Shown here: positions 17,287-30,815 of the stretch, one piece after another
Numbering within the stretch: position 1 is the stretch's first letter
How the letters are laid out: each line of letters opens with the position of its first letter
Source of the DNA: Lumbricus rubellus
Taxonomy: Eukaryota; Annelida; Clitellata; Crassiclitellata; Lumbricidae
Reading direction: 5' to 3'
NCBI GenBank assembly: GCA_945859605.1
Contig: OX243812.1
Location: 51,518,842-51,582,841, forward strand
Length of the DNA: 64,000 bases
Program-made: the position numbers and the translations under genes
Notes under the pieces: generated by a model
Seen by the model: only the letters and a program-made list of their open reading frames with translations
Told to the model about the DNA's origin: nothing
Databases searched by the model: none

Positions 17287-18560
17287 ATGATGATTATATA
17301 TAGGTCTAGGTGTTACGCATAGTTTATAGTTCATAGTCTACAGTTTATGAGTTTGGTTGGATATTGTTTTAAAGTGCCACATTTTACATTTAAAACCTCT
17401 GATTTTAACTTATGATTTTAATTTCCTGGTTTGCATTATAATTCAGCTGTCAAGTTTTTTGCTGAAACATTTAACAGCGACCGTTTGCATTTTACTTTCT
17501 CTTGCAAAAACATCTTTAGGCGTCTACGATTTAAAGTCCAAACAAAGGAGGATATTACTCTAGTCCAGCAAAATCAGCGTCCGACCAACACGGCTTTTAA
17601 AAGGATTTTCTAGAGCTGCACATTGCACAACCCCCTTCGTCTTTTCCTATTCCATCCTCCACGGCAAATTACTCCCAATCGGAGGACAATGACCTTTTCT
17701 GCTATTTTACACTGAACAGAAGCGTTTTACAGCTGCGCAAATCCATTTAGAACTGCTCATTTAGTGTACAACTGCACGCTTTAAAAAAAACCTGTTCGCC
17801 AACTAATTAATGGGAACATGACATTGTGGTTAAAGCAACATGCGGTCATCTTGGAGCCAACGCTGCGTAAGTAGAAGCTGCGCTTTTCTGTCGGATTTTG
17901 CCTGAACGAGTTGTTTATTTTTCTGCGCTGTGCATGTCTGCATGGGGAACATTACAGATGAAATTATATACAATGTGTCCACGATAAAGTAGACCACACA
18001 ATAAAGTGTCATAACTCGGTCAAAACTTGTAGGATTTCTCTAAAATTTTAAAAACAGCAACAATTACCATATTTACACGAGATCCTAAAGCCGATTAGAA
18101 ATATTTGCGAGTTTGTCAAATTTATGAGCGTTTGAGATGCAGCACCGAAAAATGCAACTTTCCAACATGCAAAAGCTTAAAGGAAGTGAAGTTATGACAC
18201 TTTATTGTGTGGTCTACTTTATCGTGGACACAGTGTACTTTCCCGTTTAGCCATGAAAACTGCACGAAGACGCTGATTTTGCTGGACTACAGTAATATTC
18301 TCCTCTGTTTGGACTTTAAATCGTAGACGCATAAAGATGTTTCTGCAAGAGAAAGTAAAATACAACGGTCGTTGTTAAATGTTTCAGCAAAAAACTTGAC
18401 AACTGAAAAATGCAAACCAGGAAATCAAAATCATGGGTATTGTTCACAGAGGTTTTAAATGTAAGATGTGACACTTTAAAACAAAACCCAACCAAACTCA
18501 TAAACTATGTAGACTATAAACTATGCGTAACACCTATAGGATATAGTATATATCATCATG
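17287..18560. mobile_element. Inverted-repeat element (~1.27 kb) with ~300-bp arms
   Basis: The arm at 17287-17585 (containing GGTGTTACGCATAGTTTATA) recurs inverted at 18260-18560 with about 90 percent identity by eye. No transposase frame is seen, so it is non-autonomous. A smaller foldback lies inside. Target duplication not resolved. Confidence 0.75.
17970..18238. mobile_element. Nested foldback MITE (CAATGTGTCCACGATAAAG family)
   Basis: The segment from CAATGTGTCCACGATAAAGT at 17971 to ATAACT at 18016 returns inverted at 18190-18236 (GTTATGACACTTTATTGTGT ... GGACACAG). TA dinucleotides flank both ends. Its termini resemble those of the element at 50812 (CACTGTGTCC). Confidence 0.7.
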
Positions 18561-19012
18561 TTAAACTCCCTCTAGACTAGAGTCAAAGGTCTAGAAGCCA
18601 TTGCTCAACACAGTGTTATGTTGGACATTGCTGGCGGTGGGAAGATTTTGACAGTTTCTGTCACCTGATGGATCATAATTATATGTATAAGGCCTCTCGG
18701 GAATTATTCATTATCTCTATAATTGCCTTCTCCTGCTGTTCCATACGTCGTGTTGCGTTCCGTATACATGTTGCGTCGTCACTTTTGACTGTAGCGCATT
18801 TGAGAGTTGTCACCGACATGATAGCTGAAAACATACAGGAACATACCCGACTGACAGACGATGATTGAAACATAATTATATAACGCCCACAGGAGGTTAT
18901 TAAGAAACGCCACAGTATAGCCCATACACATTTTCCGCTATATATTAGGCCTATACAGTAACAGCTCTATTACATCATTTGGATATTGTTTGTATGTTTG
19001 TATTGCACTTGT
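18561..19012. other. Unassigned host sequence
   Basis: No gene, repeat boundary or RNA recognised. Confidence 0.4.
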
Positions 19013-19218
19013 TATAGCGCCCCTTCAAGATCCTACTCCGATACTAGAAGTGCTTCTTACTACAGCGCAGACACTGAATCGGAGTTTCACGCCGAGGCGC
19101 TGAGCAATTGCGAGTGAAGGACTTGCACAAAGGGCCCTACGCGGTTTTGAGGTGGATTCGAACCTGAAACCCTTCGGCTGCAAGGCAACGAACATACACA
19201 CTACTCCACCGCACCCCA
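19013..19218 (-). repeat. tRNA-derived SINE copy, diverged
   Basis: Read on the minus strand it begins with the tRNA-like head (GGTGCGGTGGAG) and a B-box-like GGTTTCAGGTTCGAATCCAC and ends with a tail GGCGCTATAACAAGTG. It matches the better copy at 35190 across its length. Confidence 0.75.
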
Positions 19219-19254
19219 CATTGTCTCTTGTCGTTAATTTCTTTCGGGTATACT

Positions 19255-19440
19255 TAACAAACGGGTTCCTAATCCTTAACGGTTTCTTATAGCTCCTCTG
19301 TAAATTCGTAATGTTCCTTAACAGAGTTCCTTAACAGTTCTTTAAGGTTCCTAGACAGTTCCTCAGAGTTCCTAAATAGTTCTTCAAAGTTCCTAAATAG
19401 TTACTCAAAGTTCCTTGAGAGTTACTCTGAATTCGATTAG
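19255..19440. repeat. Degenerate GTTCCTAAATAGTTC tandem repeats
   Basis: About eight imperfect copies of a 20-25 bp unit of the form AGTTCCTNAANAGTTCTTCAA. No coding potential. Confidence 0.8.
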
Positions 19441-19726
19441 TAACAGTTGAAATCGCAGTTCCTTAGCTAATGCAGTGTTTCTTGAAATTTATTTGCAAGT
19501 TTCTTTTTAATCTTATAATAATGGTGTCATAATTAATTTTCATTCGATTACTTTTAACAGGGTATAATACTATACGCTTCTGAAGAGTTTTCTCACGCCG
19601 TTTATCATTTTTTGTCTCGCCGATTCTTCTCTTTAACCAGCACCTTACCTCTCTATCTCCTGCTTGCTGGTTGTTTTCCTCTCTGTCAATTTCTTGCCTC
19701 CTTTACTGCATCTCTGCTTTTTTTTC

Positions 19727-19774
19727 TCTCTCTCTCACTCTGTGTGTCTCTTTATCTGCATTATGCTTGTGTAA

Positions 19775-19839
<65 letters not shown>

Positions 19840-19855
19840 TCTCTCTCTCTCTCTC

Positions 19856-19930
<75 letters not shown>
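19727..19930. repeat. (CT)n microsatellite
   Basis: Near-pure CT runs with a few interruptions end directly against the TA target of the next transposon. Confidence 0.95.
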
Positions 19931-19939
19931 GTATATATA

Positions 19940-21152
19940 GGGTGTCTCGATAGGTCGTGAACGATTTTGAATGCAAATAAATATATGTTATACACAATAT
20001 AATGTGGAATCTTTTATACTGGCGGATAGGTTATTAAAATGAAAATGTTAATTTAAAAAAATTAGATCAGTAGCTCACTTAATAAATTTGTAGCGTCAAT
20101 ATCCGTGACGTCATCAAATTTGTGCCGAATAAACGTCAAGTTAAGCCGAAAACAATATTGTACGACCATCATTGTTAATCCACACATAATTAATTAATAC
20201 AAATTAGCATTTAGTATTTAATAATGTTTCATATACTCTTTATTACAGCCTCAAGTCGATTAGTCATCGAGCCAAATAGATTTTTCAGAGTTGTCAGAGG
20301 TATAGGCTAGGCCTATCGATGTCCATGCCTTACGAAGCCGACGTTTTAAGGTGTTCAGTGTCTGGGGTTCGGGTTTGGCATAAACAATTGGATTAACAAA
20401 ACCGCATATCATTCCAAATAAAACTTCAGTCACTTCGACTTATTACATCAATGATATACATGAGAAAGAGGTCAAACTCGCATTCCAGAAAGTGCAGTAC
20501 GCTGTAGCCTATGCGCTCAGTTCACAGCCACAAAAATGTTTCGTACTAACGGCGAAGGATTATTTCAAGAAGACGGTGCACGTGCACACACATCAAAGGC
20601 CTCAGTTGAATGGTTGAACAAGAATATCAATGGATAGCCTACATCTCACCGAGGGACTGACCGCCTAATTCGCCGGATTTGTCACCAATGGAAAATGTTT
20701 GCAGTATTACCGCGGCAAGTGTTTATGCCGATACCGAACTCCAAGCGACCTTAAAACGTCGGCTTTGTAAGGCATGGACTTCAATAGGCCTAACTCTGAC
20801 AACTCTGAAAAATCTATTTGCTCGATGACTAATCGACTTCAGGCTGTAATAAAGAGTAAAGGAAACATTATTAAATACTAAATACTAATTTGTATTAATT
20901 AATTATGTGTGGATTAACAATGATGGTCGTACAATATTGTTTTCGACTTAACTTGACGTTTATTTGGCACGAATTTGATGACGTCACGGATATTGGCGCT
21001 ACAATTTTATTAAGTGAGCTACTGATCTAATTTTTTTATATTAACATTTTCATTTGAATAACCTATCCGCCAGTATAAAACATTACACATTATATTGTGT
21101 ATAACATATATTTATTTGCATTCAAAATCGTTCACGACCTATCGAGACACCC
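19940..21152. mobile_element. Tc1/mariner-type transposon relic, TA target (1.2 kb)
   Basis: Ends GGGTGTCTCGATAGGTCGTG (19940) and the inverted form at 21133-21152 are flanked by TA on both sides. The arms are long, about 400 bp, meeting around a degraded transposase. The remnant near 20560-20700 (plus) reads QEDGARAHTSKASVEWL and, further on, pieces like NSPDLSPMENV, the typical DDE block of Tc1/mariner enzymes. Stops and shifts break it. A second, shorter copy lies at 62804. Confidence 0.85.
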
Positions 21153-21433
21153 TATATTTCCTACATCCTTTACTGCATGCAATTCTCTCTTTGTCTATAT
21201 GCCTGTGTCTCTCTCTCTCTATCTCCCTGGCCTATCTGGCAACCGAATTCATATCCTTTCCCATAATTATCTGGACAACCTTTCGGATAAGACGCAGCGC
21301 TCTATAAACGAGGTCAGCTTTATAATATAGCGCTATATAAAGTTAGAGTTTACACATCAGATTTCGAATGGCCTGTTGCCAAACCTCGACGAACCCGTGA
21401 CCTCTAACCTCTAACCTCCATCTTTTGTTTTAG
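21153..21433. other. Unassigned intronic or intergenic sequence
   Basis: A short CT-rich piece then unique-looking sequence leading into a pyrimidine tract (TCTTTTGTTTTAG) at the probable exon start. Confidence 0.4.
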
Positions 21434-21603
21434 ACGAGAAGTGACAGACACGGAGAGATCGAGCTACGACAGCTGCAGTTGGGATGCGCTTTCACGCGAC
21501 GATCTTGGCATGCGCAGTGACATGCTCATATCACCACGCATCTCACCCGTTCTACAACGTCACGTCCCGTCACTCGTCACGACGTCATCACACGACAAGT
21601 CAG
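21434..21603 (+). CDS. Probable coding exon (57 codons), upstream part of the RhoGEF gene?
   Basis: A strong acceptor (TTTTGTTTTAG) and donor (CAAGTCAG then GTACCG) enclose 170 bp open in one frame, reading REVTDTERSSYDSCSWDALS and on to TTSSHDKS. It is serine/threonine-rich and probably disordered. It ends with one leftover base, which matches the two-base start of the exon at 43303, so it could be its upstream neighbour across a 21.7-kb intron. No family similarity; linkage is inferred from splice phase only. Confidence 0.5.
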
Positions 21604-21688
21604 GTACCGTAACGAATTAGTTTACGTGCAGCATTGTTTGGTAACCTATTGTTTGGCCCATGCAGTTGTTCGCCCCACGGAGCACAGC

Positions 21689-21726
<38 letters not shown>

Positions 21727-21956
21727 GCACGCACACACACTAACAAACAAACACATGAGTTCACTTAATTAATAATGAATAATGAACTTAAGCGTCAGAG
21801 AGTAACCCTAAATTAATTATTGTGAAGTTTGTCGACCAATGAGAGAGTTTAGTGGTTTCTTTCGCAAAGCTTATTCGTGTTTGTCTATACACAAAACCAT
21901 AGCCATCGGTTTTTAAACTCTGAGCGACAATATTGCTTCGAAACACTCCTCTATAG
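21604..21956. repeat. (CA)n microsatellite in unassigned sequence
   Basis: A (CA)n/(CG CA)n run lies at about 21692-21740. The rest holds nothing recognisable. Confidence 0.8.
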
Positions 21957-22140
21957 CTATATTCATTCATTCATTCATTCATTCAGATCATTTATACAGC
22001 GCCCCTTCAAGAAACTACTCAGAGGCGCTCCCAGCCGCCCAATCACGAACAAAGAAAAAAGACTTGAGAGACTTACAAGTAGAACCCAGTCGGATGGACC
22101 ACAAGTAGAGAGCGAAGCGTAAACGGGAGGTCGAGGGGAG
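21957..22140 (-). repeat. SINE/LINE tail fragment with (ATTC)n
   Basis: An ATTC run is followed by ACAGCGCCCCTTCAAGAAAC and CTCAGAGGCGCTCCCAG, the inverted form of the tail shared by LINE and SINE copies in this window. No head is present. Confidence 0.7.
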
Positions 22141-22797
22141 TGGACTCAGTGGAGGAGATGAATCGCCCGATGTGCAGGCCTGCACAGGAAGGAGTACTTA
22201 AAGTACTAAGTATACTCTGCGATCAATAATTAATTTCTGATTTTATACATAACCCTAGCTTAGCACACGTTTAATCAATTGATCTGATATTTCTGCATTT
22301 TGCATTTACATTCCATCATGCCACATAATAATGATAATAGTGTAATAAGTCTATATGCTGTCGAATGCTTACTTGACATCTAATGAAGACTTTCTGGTTG
22401 GTCTCCCTGTCTTTTCGTATGCGTATGAAAAGTATAGGCTACTTTCAAGTACAAGTAGGCCTATCTGCATGCAGTCACGGAGTCACATCATGGATAGTTG
22501 ATCAACTGCGTTTCCACTTGCATGGCCTAAACTCAGATTATCCATCTCTCTTAATATACTTTCTTAACACTGTTTCCTTCATTCTGTTTTGCATCATTTT
22601 GTCGAGAAACTTTTGTGAAGTGACTTGTATACGATGATGTGTCTGTAATGTGGCAGTCTTGTGGATCTTTTCGTTTGGCATAATATTATAATGTGGAACA
22701 ATTATTGTCGCTTTTACCACATCCTATATAGTATAGCCTATATGGTATTTTTTGTCTCTTTGTGTCAAGGCGTTAACAACGATATAGCTCCTCCTCC
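22141..22797. other. Unassigned sequence
   Basis: AT-rich with TAGGCCTA-type motifs; no gene seen. A short (CTC)n run precedes the next fragment. Confidence 0.4.
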
Positions 22798-23160
22798 TCC
22801 TCCTCCTCCTCCTGCTCCGCCTGGAGTAATTCCGCTGTAAGCCCATCCATGCCTGGTGCTTCATCCATTGTTTTTTCCCATTGATCGCCGCCTTGTCCTG
22901 TGAGGATCGTGGTAGCCTATCTGAACATCTTCATGGACAACTCTTTAGAGTCGTTACGCGTTATGAATGTCGACATTAAGTACTTATTCGAAGTGTTCCT
23001 TTCAACGTTTCTGTACGCTTGGATCGTTTTAATAGCGCTCTACCATCTGCGTCAGTGTTTGAGCTCAAAGTATATTATTTTCCAATTGCAATCGGCTTAT
23101 CTTGAAAGCTTCCACGATGGCTCTGCAGTGCTATTCGTTTCGTTCAAGTTTTATGCATAT
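22798..23160 (-). pseudogene. Non-LTR retrotransposon reverse-transcriptase fragment
   Basis: On the minus strand a short frame reads EAPGMDGLTAELLQ, the start of the reverse transcriptase palm as found in many LINEs, preceded by shifted pieces like NTDADGRALL. Several frame changes make it a clear relic. The plus-strand hydrophobic frame at 22900-23247 is a shadow of it. Confidence 0.55.
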
Positions 23161-23375
23161 TTGGGTTTCTTGTTATTTCTCTACAGTAAGCCAGTGAATT
23201 GTTTCCGTTTTTGCAGTATTTGCATACTCCCCAACTATGTTTTTTAACTAGCACAATAATTACTTCCTCTGATCTCCATTGGCATTTAGGCATCTTTTAA
23301 GCTTCTCCGCATATAATGATTGTTTATTTCTTGGCAATATATGCGGGGTAAGCCTCCGCTGATAAGGCAGTCCTC

Positions 23376-23610
23376 TTGGTTCCTTTTGCTCGTACTGCTA
23401 CCGTGAAGAATCGAGCCTTTTCTGTGGCTGGTCCGGTGGTATGGAATGGCCTTCCTTTTGAGCTACGCCTACACCCTGGGACTCTACCAGGATCGTTCCT
23501 TACTAAACTTAAAACTGTTCTTTTAGGCGCGCTGGAGCCGGGAGCGCCTCTGAGTAGTTTTTGTGCTTGAATGAGCGCTATATAAATGTCCGAATGAATG
23601 AATGAATAAA
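23376..23610 (+). pseudogene. LINE 3' end: ORF2 C-terminus and (GAAT)n tail
   Basis: The frame KNRAFSVAGPVVWNGLPFEL is the well-known C-terminal block of CR1/Jockey-type LINE polyproteins. It ends at TGA near 23570, followed by GAGCGCTATATAAATGTCC and a GAATGAATGAATGAAT tail. The 3' part (GGGAGCGCCTCTGAGTAG) is shared with the SINE family of this window. Confidence 0.75.
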
Positions 23611-24072
23611 TTGATATCTTGTTGATTGCTGTTCGCATTTCTTTTTGGACGCTTGGCTATAATTATTATTGTGTTTGCACACCTATGCTGCCCTGAAGAC
23701 CTGATCGTTGATGTTCCTCTGTATATTTTTGTCTACGTGCATTACTTTCATGAAACACACAGATCTAGCGCAAACGTGGAAGCCAGCGCATTCTATTCCA
23801 ATCACACCTTCCTCCCAGAGGGTCGTCCGAGGAGATCTTCCCAAAGTGATAATAATAAATGTTGCTGCTATAAAATTCATCGCGTATGCTCTGCAGTCGT
23901 CAATCGTCAGTATGCTTCAGCCATGCCAGTGCTAATGCCATTGCCATTCAACTTAATCAAAGAGAGCAACAGCTATACACAGCGCAGCATATAACTTTCT
24001 TTGACGTCTCTTTCGCGAAATACGCTTCAGGGCAAACATGGGCGATGACGATGATCCTTTAAGGGTGTATAG
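23611..24072. other. Unassigned sequence
   Basis: Nothing recognised beyond short open stretches. Confidence 0.4.
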
Positions 24073-24434
24073 CAGCGGTTCCCAACCCGTGGCCCGCGGG
24101 CCAAAAGTGGCCCGCGAGGCCTCATAAAATGGCCCGCCAGGTCTCGAAAATGACCATCATCTCTCATAGAATTTACAAAAATATATGAAAAACTTGACAA
24201 TTTGGACAGGATAGAACAAACAATTATTTTCTATTACAAATTATATTATTTTGACGACTATGAATAACATCAAATATTCTACTTTGAATCAATTTTGGCA
24301 ATTTTATATGCTTTTACTTAATTAAATGTTTAGCATTGTGGCCCCCTAATCTCGTTCAACTAAGAAAAAGTGGCCCTCGTGTCCACAAACTTAGAAAAAG
24401 TGGCCCTTAGGTCAAAAAAGGTTGGGAACCACTG
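24073..24434. mobile_element. hAT-type MITE (362 bp) with 8-bp duplication GTGTATAG
   Basis: Inverted ends CAGCGGTTCCCAACC and GGTTGGGAACCACTG are flanked on both sides by GTGTATAG. The end sequence and 8-bp duplication are typical of Charlie-like hAT elements. The body is AT-rich with repeated GTGGCCC pieces and no coding capacity. Confidence 0.93.
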
Positions 24435-24900
24435 GTGTATAGGATCACATAACAAAGGCCAACTTCCGACTCGCATCAGCATCAGCAGCATGTATACACG
24501 CTGAGGCAACGCATCGAGTTATCTCAAGTTCAGGTACAGGTTGCTGCGACAACGTGCTAAAAGGAAGCCTATTGTTAGCCTCTGGTCGGCTCTATCAACC
24601 CATCCGTAAATTTGCTTATGACACGAAGAGGATGAATCTGGATGATCAGACGCAGCTGGAGACCTACGCAATCGGATCCTTTTGTTGCTGTCACGTTCAT
24701 AAATATATATCAGAGCGGAAGTTGGGAGATACATAAAAGCACGAAGAAATAGAAAGATATACAGAAGGCTCGTTAGCGAGAGCGTGAACGAGAGAAGGGA
24801 GAAAGAGAGATAAAGACAAAGAAAGACGTGCGTAAGAAGAGGGAAAAAAATTATGGTTTTGAAAATGTTACTTTAGCTGTCTGTTAACAAACATCCTACA
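24435..24900. other. Unassigned sequence
   Basis: A frame at 24554-24736 is open on the plus strand but shows no family features or convincing splice sites. Confidence 0.35.
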
Positions 24901-25677
24901 GATCAAACCGGTCATAGGATCTAAGAAGTGCAGCGTATCTTAATTAAGAAAACCACTTTGATAGGTTTCAAATCTGAAATCTGAGATCCTTTAATTAAGA
25001 AAACCACTTTGATAGGTTTCAAATCTGAAATCTGAGATTCTTTAATTAAGAAAACCACTTCGATAGGTTTCAAATCTGAAATATGAGATCCTATAATTAA
25101 GAAAACCACTTTGATAGGTTTCAAATCTGAAATCTGAGATCCTTTAATTAAGAAAACCACTTTGATAGGTTTCAAATCTGAAATCTGAGATCCTTTAATT
25201 AAGAAAACCACTTCGATAGGTTTCAAATCTGAAATATGAGATCCTTTAATTAAGAAAACCACTTTGATAGGTTTCAAATCTGAAATCTGAGATCATTTTG
25301 TCTTCCTCGCTTACATGGAAGATATTCCATCCTCCGTTGAATAGTCTCCTCTCTGTGAGAGACAGAGATGCAGCTACATTTTTTCCAGTCAATAATTAGT
25401 TTGAGCAGGTGGATTGTCTACATGTAGCTTTAGATCTATTCAAAAACTGTTTTGTATTTTAAAACTATGGATAGTCTTGTGTCTTTCAGCTAAACCTAAT
25501 CATTAAGAGTTCCTAAGACTCCCTACAACCGACAACTTGAGCTCCTTGTATTTTCTCCTCTCTTGCCATTTTCTCTTTGAAAACAATTCCATCTTCTGTT
25601 GTCAGATTTGAAACCAATAAAAGTGGTTTTCTTAATTAAGATACGCTGCGCCTTCTTAGATCCTCTGATCGGCTTGA
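24901..25677. repeat. Foldback containing seven 51-bp tandem repeats
   Basis: Seven copies of a 51-bp unit (core AAGAAAACCACTTTGATAGG) run from about 24940 to 25293. The first copy and its flank (GGATCTAAGAAGTGCAGCGT) recur inverted at 25600-25677, making a foldback. Because 51 is a multiple of three, the minus strand stays open as 17-residue repeats (KPIKVVFLIKGSQISDL); I regard this as a by-product. Confidence 0.85.
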
Positions 25678-25740
25678 TCCCTTTGTTCCCTGCGAAAGGA
25701 CTGCCATGGCTAAATCCAGAAGCTTTGCTTGCATAAGTCC

Positions 25741-26959
<1,219 letters not shown>

Positions 26960-27124
26960 CAGTGGCGGCGCCAAAGGGGGGCTAGGGGGGCTAAGCCCCC
27001 CCCCCCTAAACGTGGCTCAGCCCCCCCAAACGAAAAAGCCGAAAATGTCTATCACGCTTTCTTCGCAATGAAAACTAGACAACGACCAACGGCACCGAAA
27101 TCAACTATGTTATTGTGGTGAAAT

Positions 27125-27640
27125 TCAAAATTGTCCTGGGGATCCAGCCCTTCCCCTCCAGCCCGGATTCAGAACAATCCGGACCTCAGCCCCTTCCTCC
27201 CGCTAGTTCGGACTTTCAGCCCCCTCCATCCTCCAGACCGCTCCGGACCTCAGCCCCCTTCCTCCTGCTAGTTCGGACTTTCAGTCCTTTCACTCATCCA
27301 TGCAGACCGGTCCGGACCTCAACCCACTTCATTTCGCCAGTTCGGACCTCAGCCCCTTCATCTCGCCAGTTCGGACTTTCAGCCCCTCCATCCTCCAGAC
27401 CGGTCCTAACCTCAGCCCCTCCATCTCGCCAGTTCTGACTTTCAGCCCCTTCTATCCTCCAGACCGGCCCTGACCTCAGCCCCTCCATCTCGCCAGTTTG
27501 GACTTTCAGCCCCTTCCATCCTGCAGACCGGTCCGGACCTCAGCCCCCTTTCTCCCGCCAGTTCGAAATTCCAACCTTTACTCCTACAGACCGGTCCGGA
27601 CCTCAGCCTCCTTCATCCCGCCAGTTCCAGCCCCCAGCTA
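27125..27640. repeat. Degenerate ~60-bp minisatellite (CAGACCGGTCCGGACCTCAG)
   Basis: About eight imperfect copies of a 55-65 bp unit containing GGTCCGGACCTCAGCCCC and CGCCAGTTCGGACTTTCAG. The GGTCCGGACC core is palindromic. It is internal to the composite hAT element; part of it recurs near 40700. Confidence 0.8.
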
Positions 27641-28274
27641 GTCCTATACAATCACATACGAAATGGGGTTTCAATTAGCAGCAGCACTCATGGGGAGACT
27701 TGGGGGAAATGCCATGGGGACGTTCCACAAGTTTGTAGTCAAGCCCGGCCCTAGGGCGTGCGGGGCCCAATGCAGCAAGCGATTCTCTGAAAAGGGTTCT
27801 GAATCATAGCATTTGCGAAGTTGATTTCCTGCCAATTAGGCACTGTAAGCTTACACTATAGGCTTTAATATTCTAGAAAACTCGAATTCTACCGGTAGAC
27901 ATAGCCCAGGGCTGAAAGTGGTTTGGGAAAGTTGCCGGGTCTGACTGGCGGACGAACCGAAGCCTTTGAGCCGAAAATTTTCTGACGATCTTTTTTGGTC
28001 ATTCGCCCAAAATTGTACAAATTTCACCCATTTTTGGTACCTGACGACCTTTTTTTAGTCATTTGCTCATAAAATTTCAAAATCACACCATTTTTACCTA
28101 TTTATTGTAGCCTATCTGACGACCTGTTTTTCAAAATTGTTTTCCAAAAAATTGTTAAGCTTGCTTCCCGACTGATACCCGGCACCAGCAGGTCACAAAA
28201 ATAAATGCTGGGTCGCAGACCCTGACAGACCCGTCTCACTTTCAGTCCAGACCTAGCCTGCATGTAGGCCTACA

Positions 28275-28628
28275 CAAGGCTGTAGCCAGGATTTGATTTC
28301 GGGGTGTGTTTCTTTGGAAGGGAATTTCTGACAACTGTTAAAAAATTTCTGAAGACCTTTATTTAGTCTTCAACATTTTTGATGACCATTTTTTTAGTCG
28401 TCGGAAACGGCTTTCTTACCATTTTTCGCCTAATTTCATGTTTTTTCACTATGTGCTAGTGAATGCATGCTATTATTTGTTACATTTTTCATTTCGGGGG
28501 GTGTTTTCATGGTTTTATTTCATGGTTTTAGCCTACATCATGTGTTATAAAATGCATTATATTATTTTTGACATTTTCCATTTTGGGGGGTATTCAAACA
28601 CCCAAAACACCCCCTAGCTACGGCCTTG
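28275..28628. mobile_element. hAT-type MITE (354 bp), duplication GGCCTACA
   Basis: Ends CAAGGCTGTAGCCAGG and CCTAGCTACGGCCTTG with GGCCTACA on both sides (28267-28274 and 28629-28636). A diverged relative is at 54430. Confidence 0.9.
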
Positions 28629-29225
28629 GGCCTACACTAGTAGTTGTGACTCGCTTTATTTGCAGACTCGCTCTTTTGGAATCTTTTCCAACACACACAA
28701 TCACTTTCATTTGGCAAAATGACCTAAGTAGGCTATTAATTAATGCTGCCAAGCGATTAAAGCTGCCAATATCATCACAGTAAAAATTAAGGGGAGTAGC
28801 GCGAGGACCTGAAAGCGCAGGGCCCACGGCGGCTGCAGACTCGCTCGCCTTGCCCTATAATGCCGGGCCTGTTTGTGGTTGGGGGACGGAGCCTCGGAGA
28901 TGCTTAAGTGTAGGTCAACTCAAATATTTCATAAATATTTCAGATATATCATTATAAATTGCTACATGTACAGTGTTATCCATTGTTTATCAATGATGAG
29001 CAATTTTGTTAAGACGACATCTTAAAATGCTACCCTTGCAGTGAGGAAATTCAAAAAATTAAACGTGGTGGAGACATATTTTTATTGAACTCTAAACCAG
29101 GTCTTTCAGCAATGAAATTATGCGAAATTTATTGAGATAACAGCTTAAAATGTTACCTTTACAGTGTGGAGATTTAAAAATTTAAACAACAGGAGGGGCA
29201 CTTTCTGAAGTCACAAACCACGACT

Positions 29226-30815
29226 CAGGGCCGGATTAAGCTCTCGGGGGGCCCGCCGCCATATTTTCCGGGGTGCCCTTAATCCACCTTGACCTTTTGT
29301 CACCGTGTTCCTCTCACATGTTAATGCATGTCTATATTCATGGGCGGAGTTAATCAGGGGCTTGGGGCTGAGCCCCCTCCCAAGGAGGCCCAGAGTCAGT
29401 TTTTTCACCATGGAAAATGGTTTTTTTTCTCCGAGTCCCCCTCAAGAAGGCTTAATCGAACGACTAAAAAAGGTCATAAACATTTGGGCTGAGAAAAATT
29501 TGGCGCCACTTGATCTGGACTAAGTCTATGCCCCAACTTTAGCCCTCCCCCCCAAGAACAGAAACCAAACTCCGTCCATGCCTGTAATTGACCATATTTT
29601 GTTATAATATATGCCTAACTCAGACTTAATAATGTGTTGTTAAATGAAGACCAAGCTACGCGACACCATTATATAGACGTCGATGCAGTAGATATTGTCC
29701 AGTCTAACGGTTTAAATTATACGAAATACCGATCGACTATCATGGTCAACATTTTTCTACTCTTGGCGGTGTGCAAGCTGGTTAATAAAATGTCACTGAA
29801 AGAAACGGTGTATACTGAAACACTATCAACACTGAGAAGTTCCACCGCAGTTAGGCGTTTTCTTGTCATTGTTCTCCGCAGATTATTCTTGAACAATGCC
29901 AGTTTGATGAAGGATCCAAGATCTTTCACCATTGCAGTTGGATATGTATAACCATCATGCACTTGTAGCATACATATTCGGAGAGCAATGGACACCTTGG
30001 GAATGTAGATTGAATGTAGATCAAGCTTCAGTGCTCTGTACCAGTGTACCATGGCAAGAGAAGCTGGTGATTTAGTCTAGGCCTATAATTATTATAGTCT
30101 CTGCGTTTTGGCGGCGCCATACCATATGGGTCACATGACTTGACCTGCCTATTTTGCTCTTGACCTCCCTTATGACCTGTCAAATATTCTTTGAAATTTT
30201 GATATCTTCTGTACATTAATTTCTTCGACGTGATGAAATAACTACCATAACCATGACCTTGGTGCGACCTGCTAAATTGTAGGCTATAGGCTACTAGCTG
30301 GCGCCGCCACTGTTTGCACAACATAACGAACTGAAATATTTCAATAGAGAAGAAATACTGCAGCTTCTATAAACCACCATAATAATTTTGTCTTTTCCGA
30401 TGCGAGTAACAATTCTATAATCGTGTCAGCATCCAGCACATCAAAAACCGTTAAAACTCTGAGCACATTCTGAGCTTCTTTACATGCAGCATTCCTATAG
30501 GCCCATCTTAATGAAAACACTAACCGATTGACGATTGCCAAAAGGTTTCAGGGCGAAATTGATCCCACACTTAAATGCAACTTTATGCAATTTATTTCCC
30601 CTCATCAGTGCTTTGAAGATCTATTTAAAAGTATGGATTGGCGACAAAATCGTGATTATATATGGCAGATATATTAGGGCCATTGACTTGCCATAAAAAC
30701 CAATCAGCAATTGACATGACTTTACACATCACTTCCTTGGAGTGAAGTTGAATAAATGGGAATGTGGACTGAAACAATTCTTGGCAGACATGGCATACTG
30801 ATTAATCCGGCCCTG
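29226..30815. mobile_element. hAT transposon relic (1.59 kb), duplication CCACGACT
   Basis: Ends CAGGGCCGGATTAA and TTAATCCGGCCCTG are exact inverted copies with CCACGACT at 29218-29225 and 30816-30823. It sits inside the older composite element. A transposase remnant is present on the minus strand. Confidence 0.93.
29717..30052 (-). pseudogene. hAT transposase C-terminal (dimerisation) remnant
   Basis: The minus frame contains LRRTMTRKRLTAVELLSVDS followed by FSDILLTSLHTAKSRKM, which has the pattern of the hAT dimerisation domain near the C-terminus of Charlie/ZMYM-type transposases. The rest of the enzyme is missing or broken. It supports the hAT assignment of the enclosing element. Confidence 0.65.

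Noticed and set aside
22900..23247. 115-residue hydrophobic plus-strand frame resembling a membrane protein
   Set aside because: The opposite strand reads as a LINE reverse-transcriptase relic, so this is its shadow.
24921..25277. 118-residue frame of 17-residue repeats
   Set aside because: The frame stays open because the 51-bp period is divisible by three; no start context, splice sites or family support a protein.
27115..27488. Proline/serine-rich frames near 27 kb
   Set aside because: They come from a GGTCCGGACC minisatellite inside a transposon.
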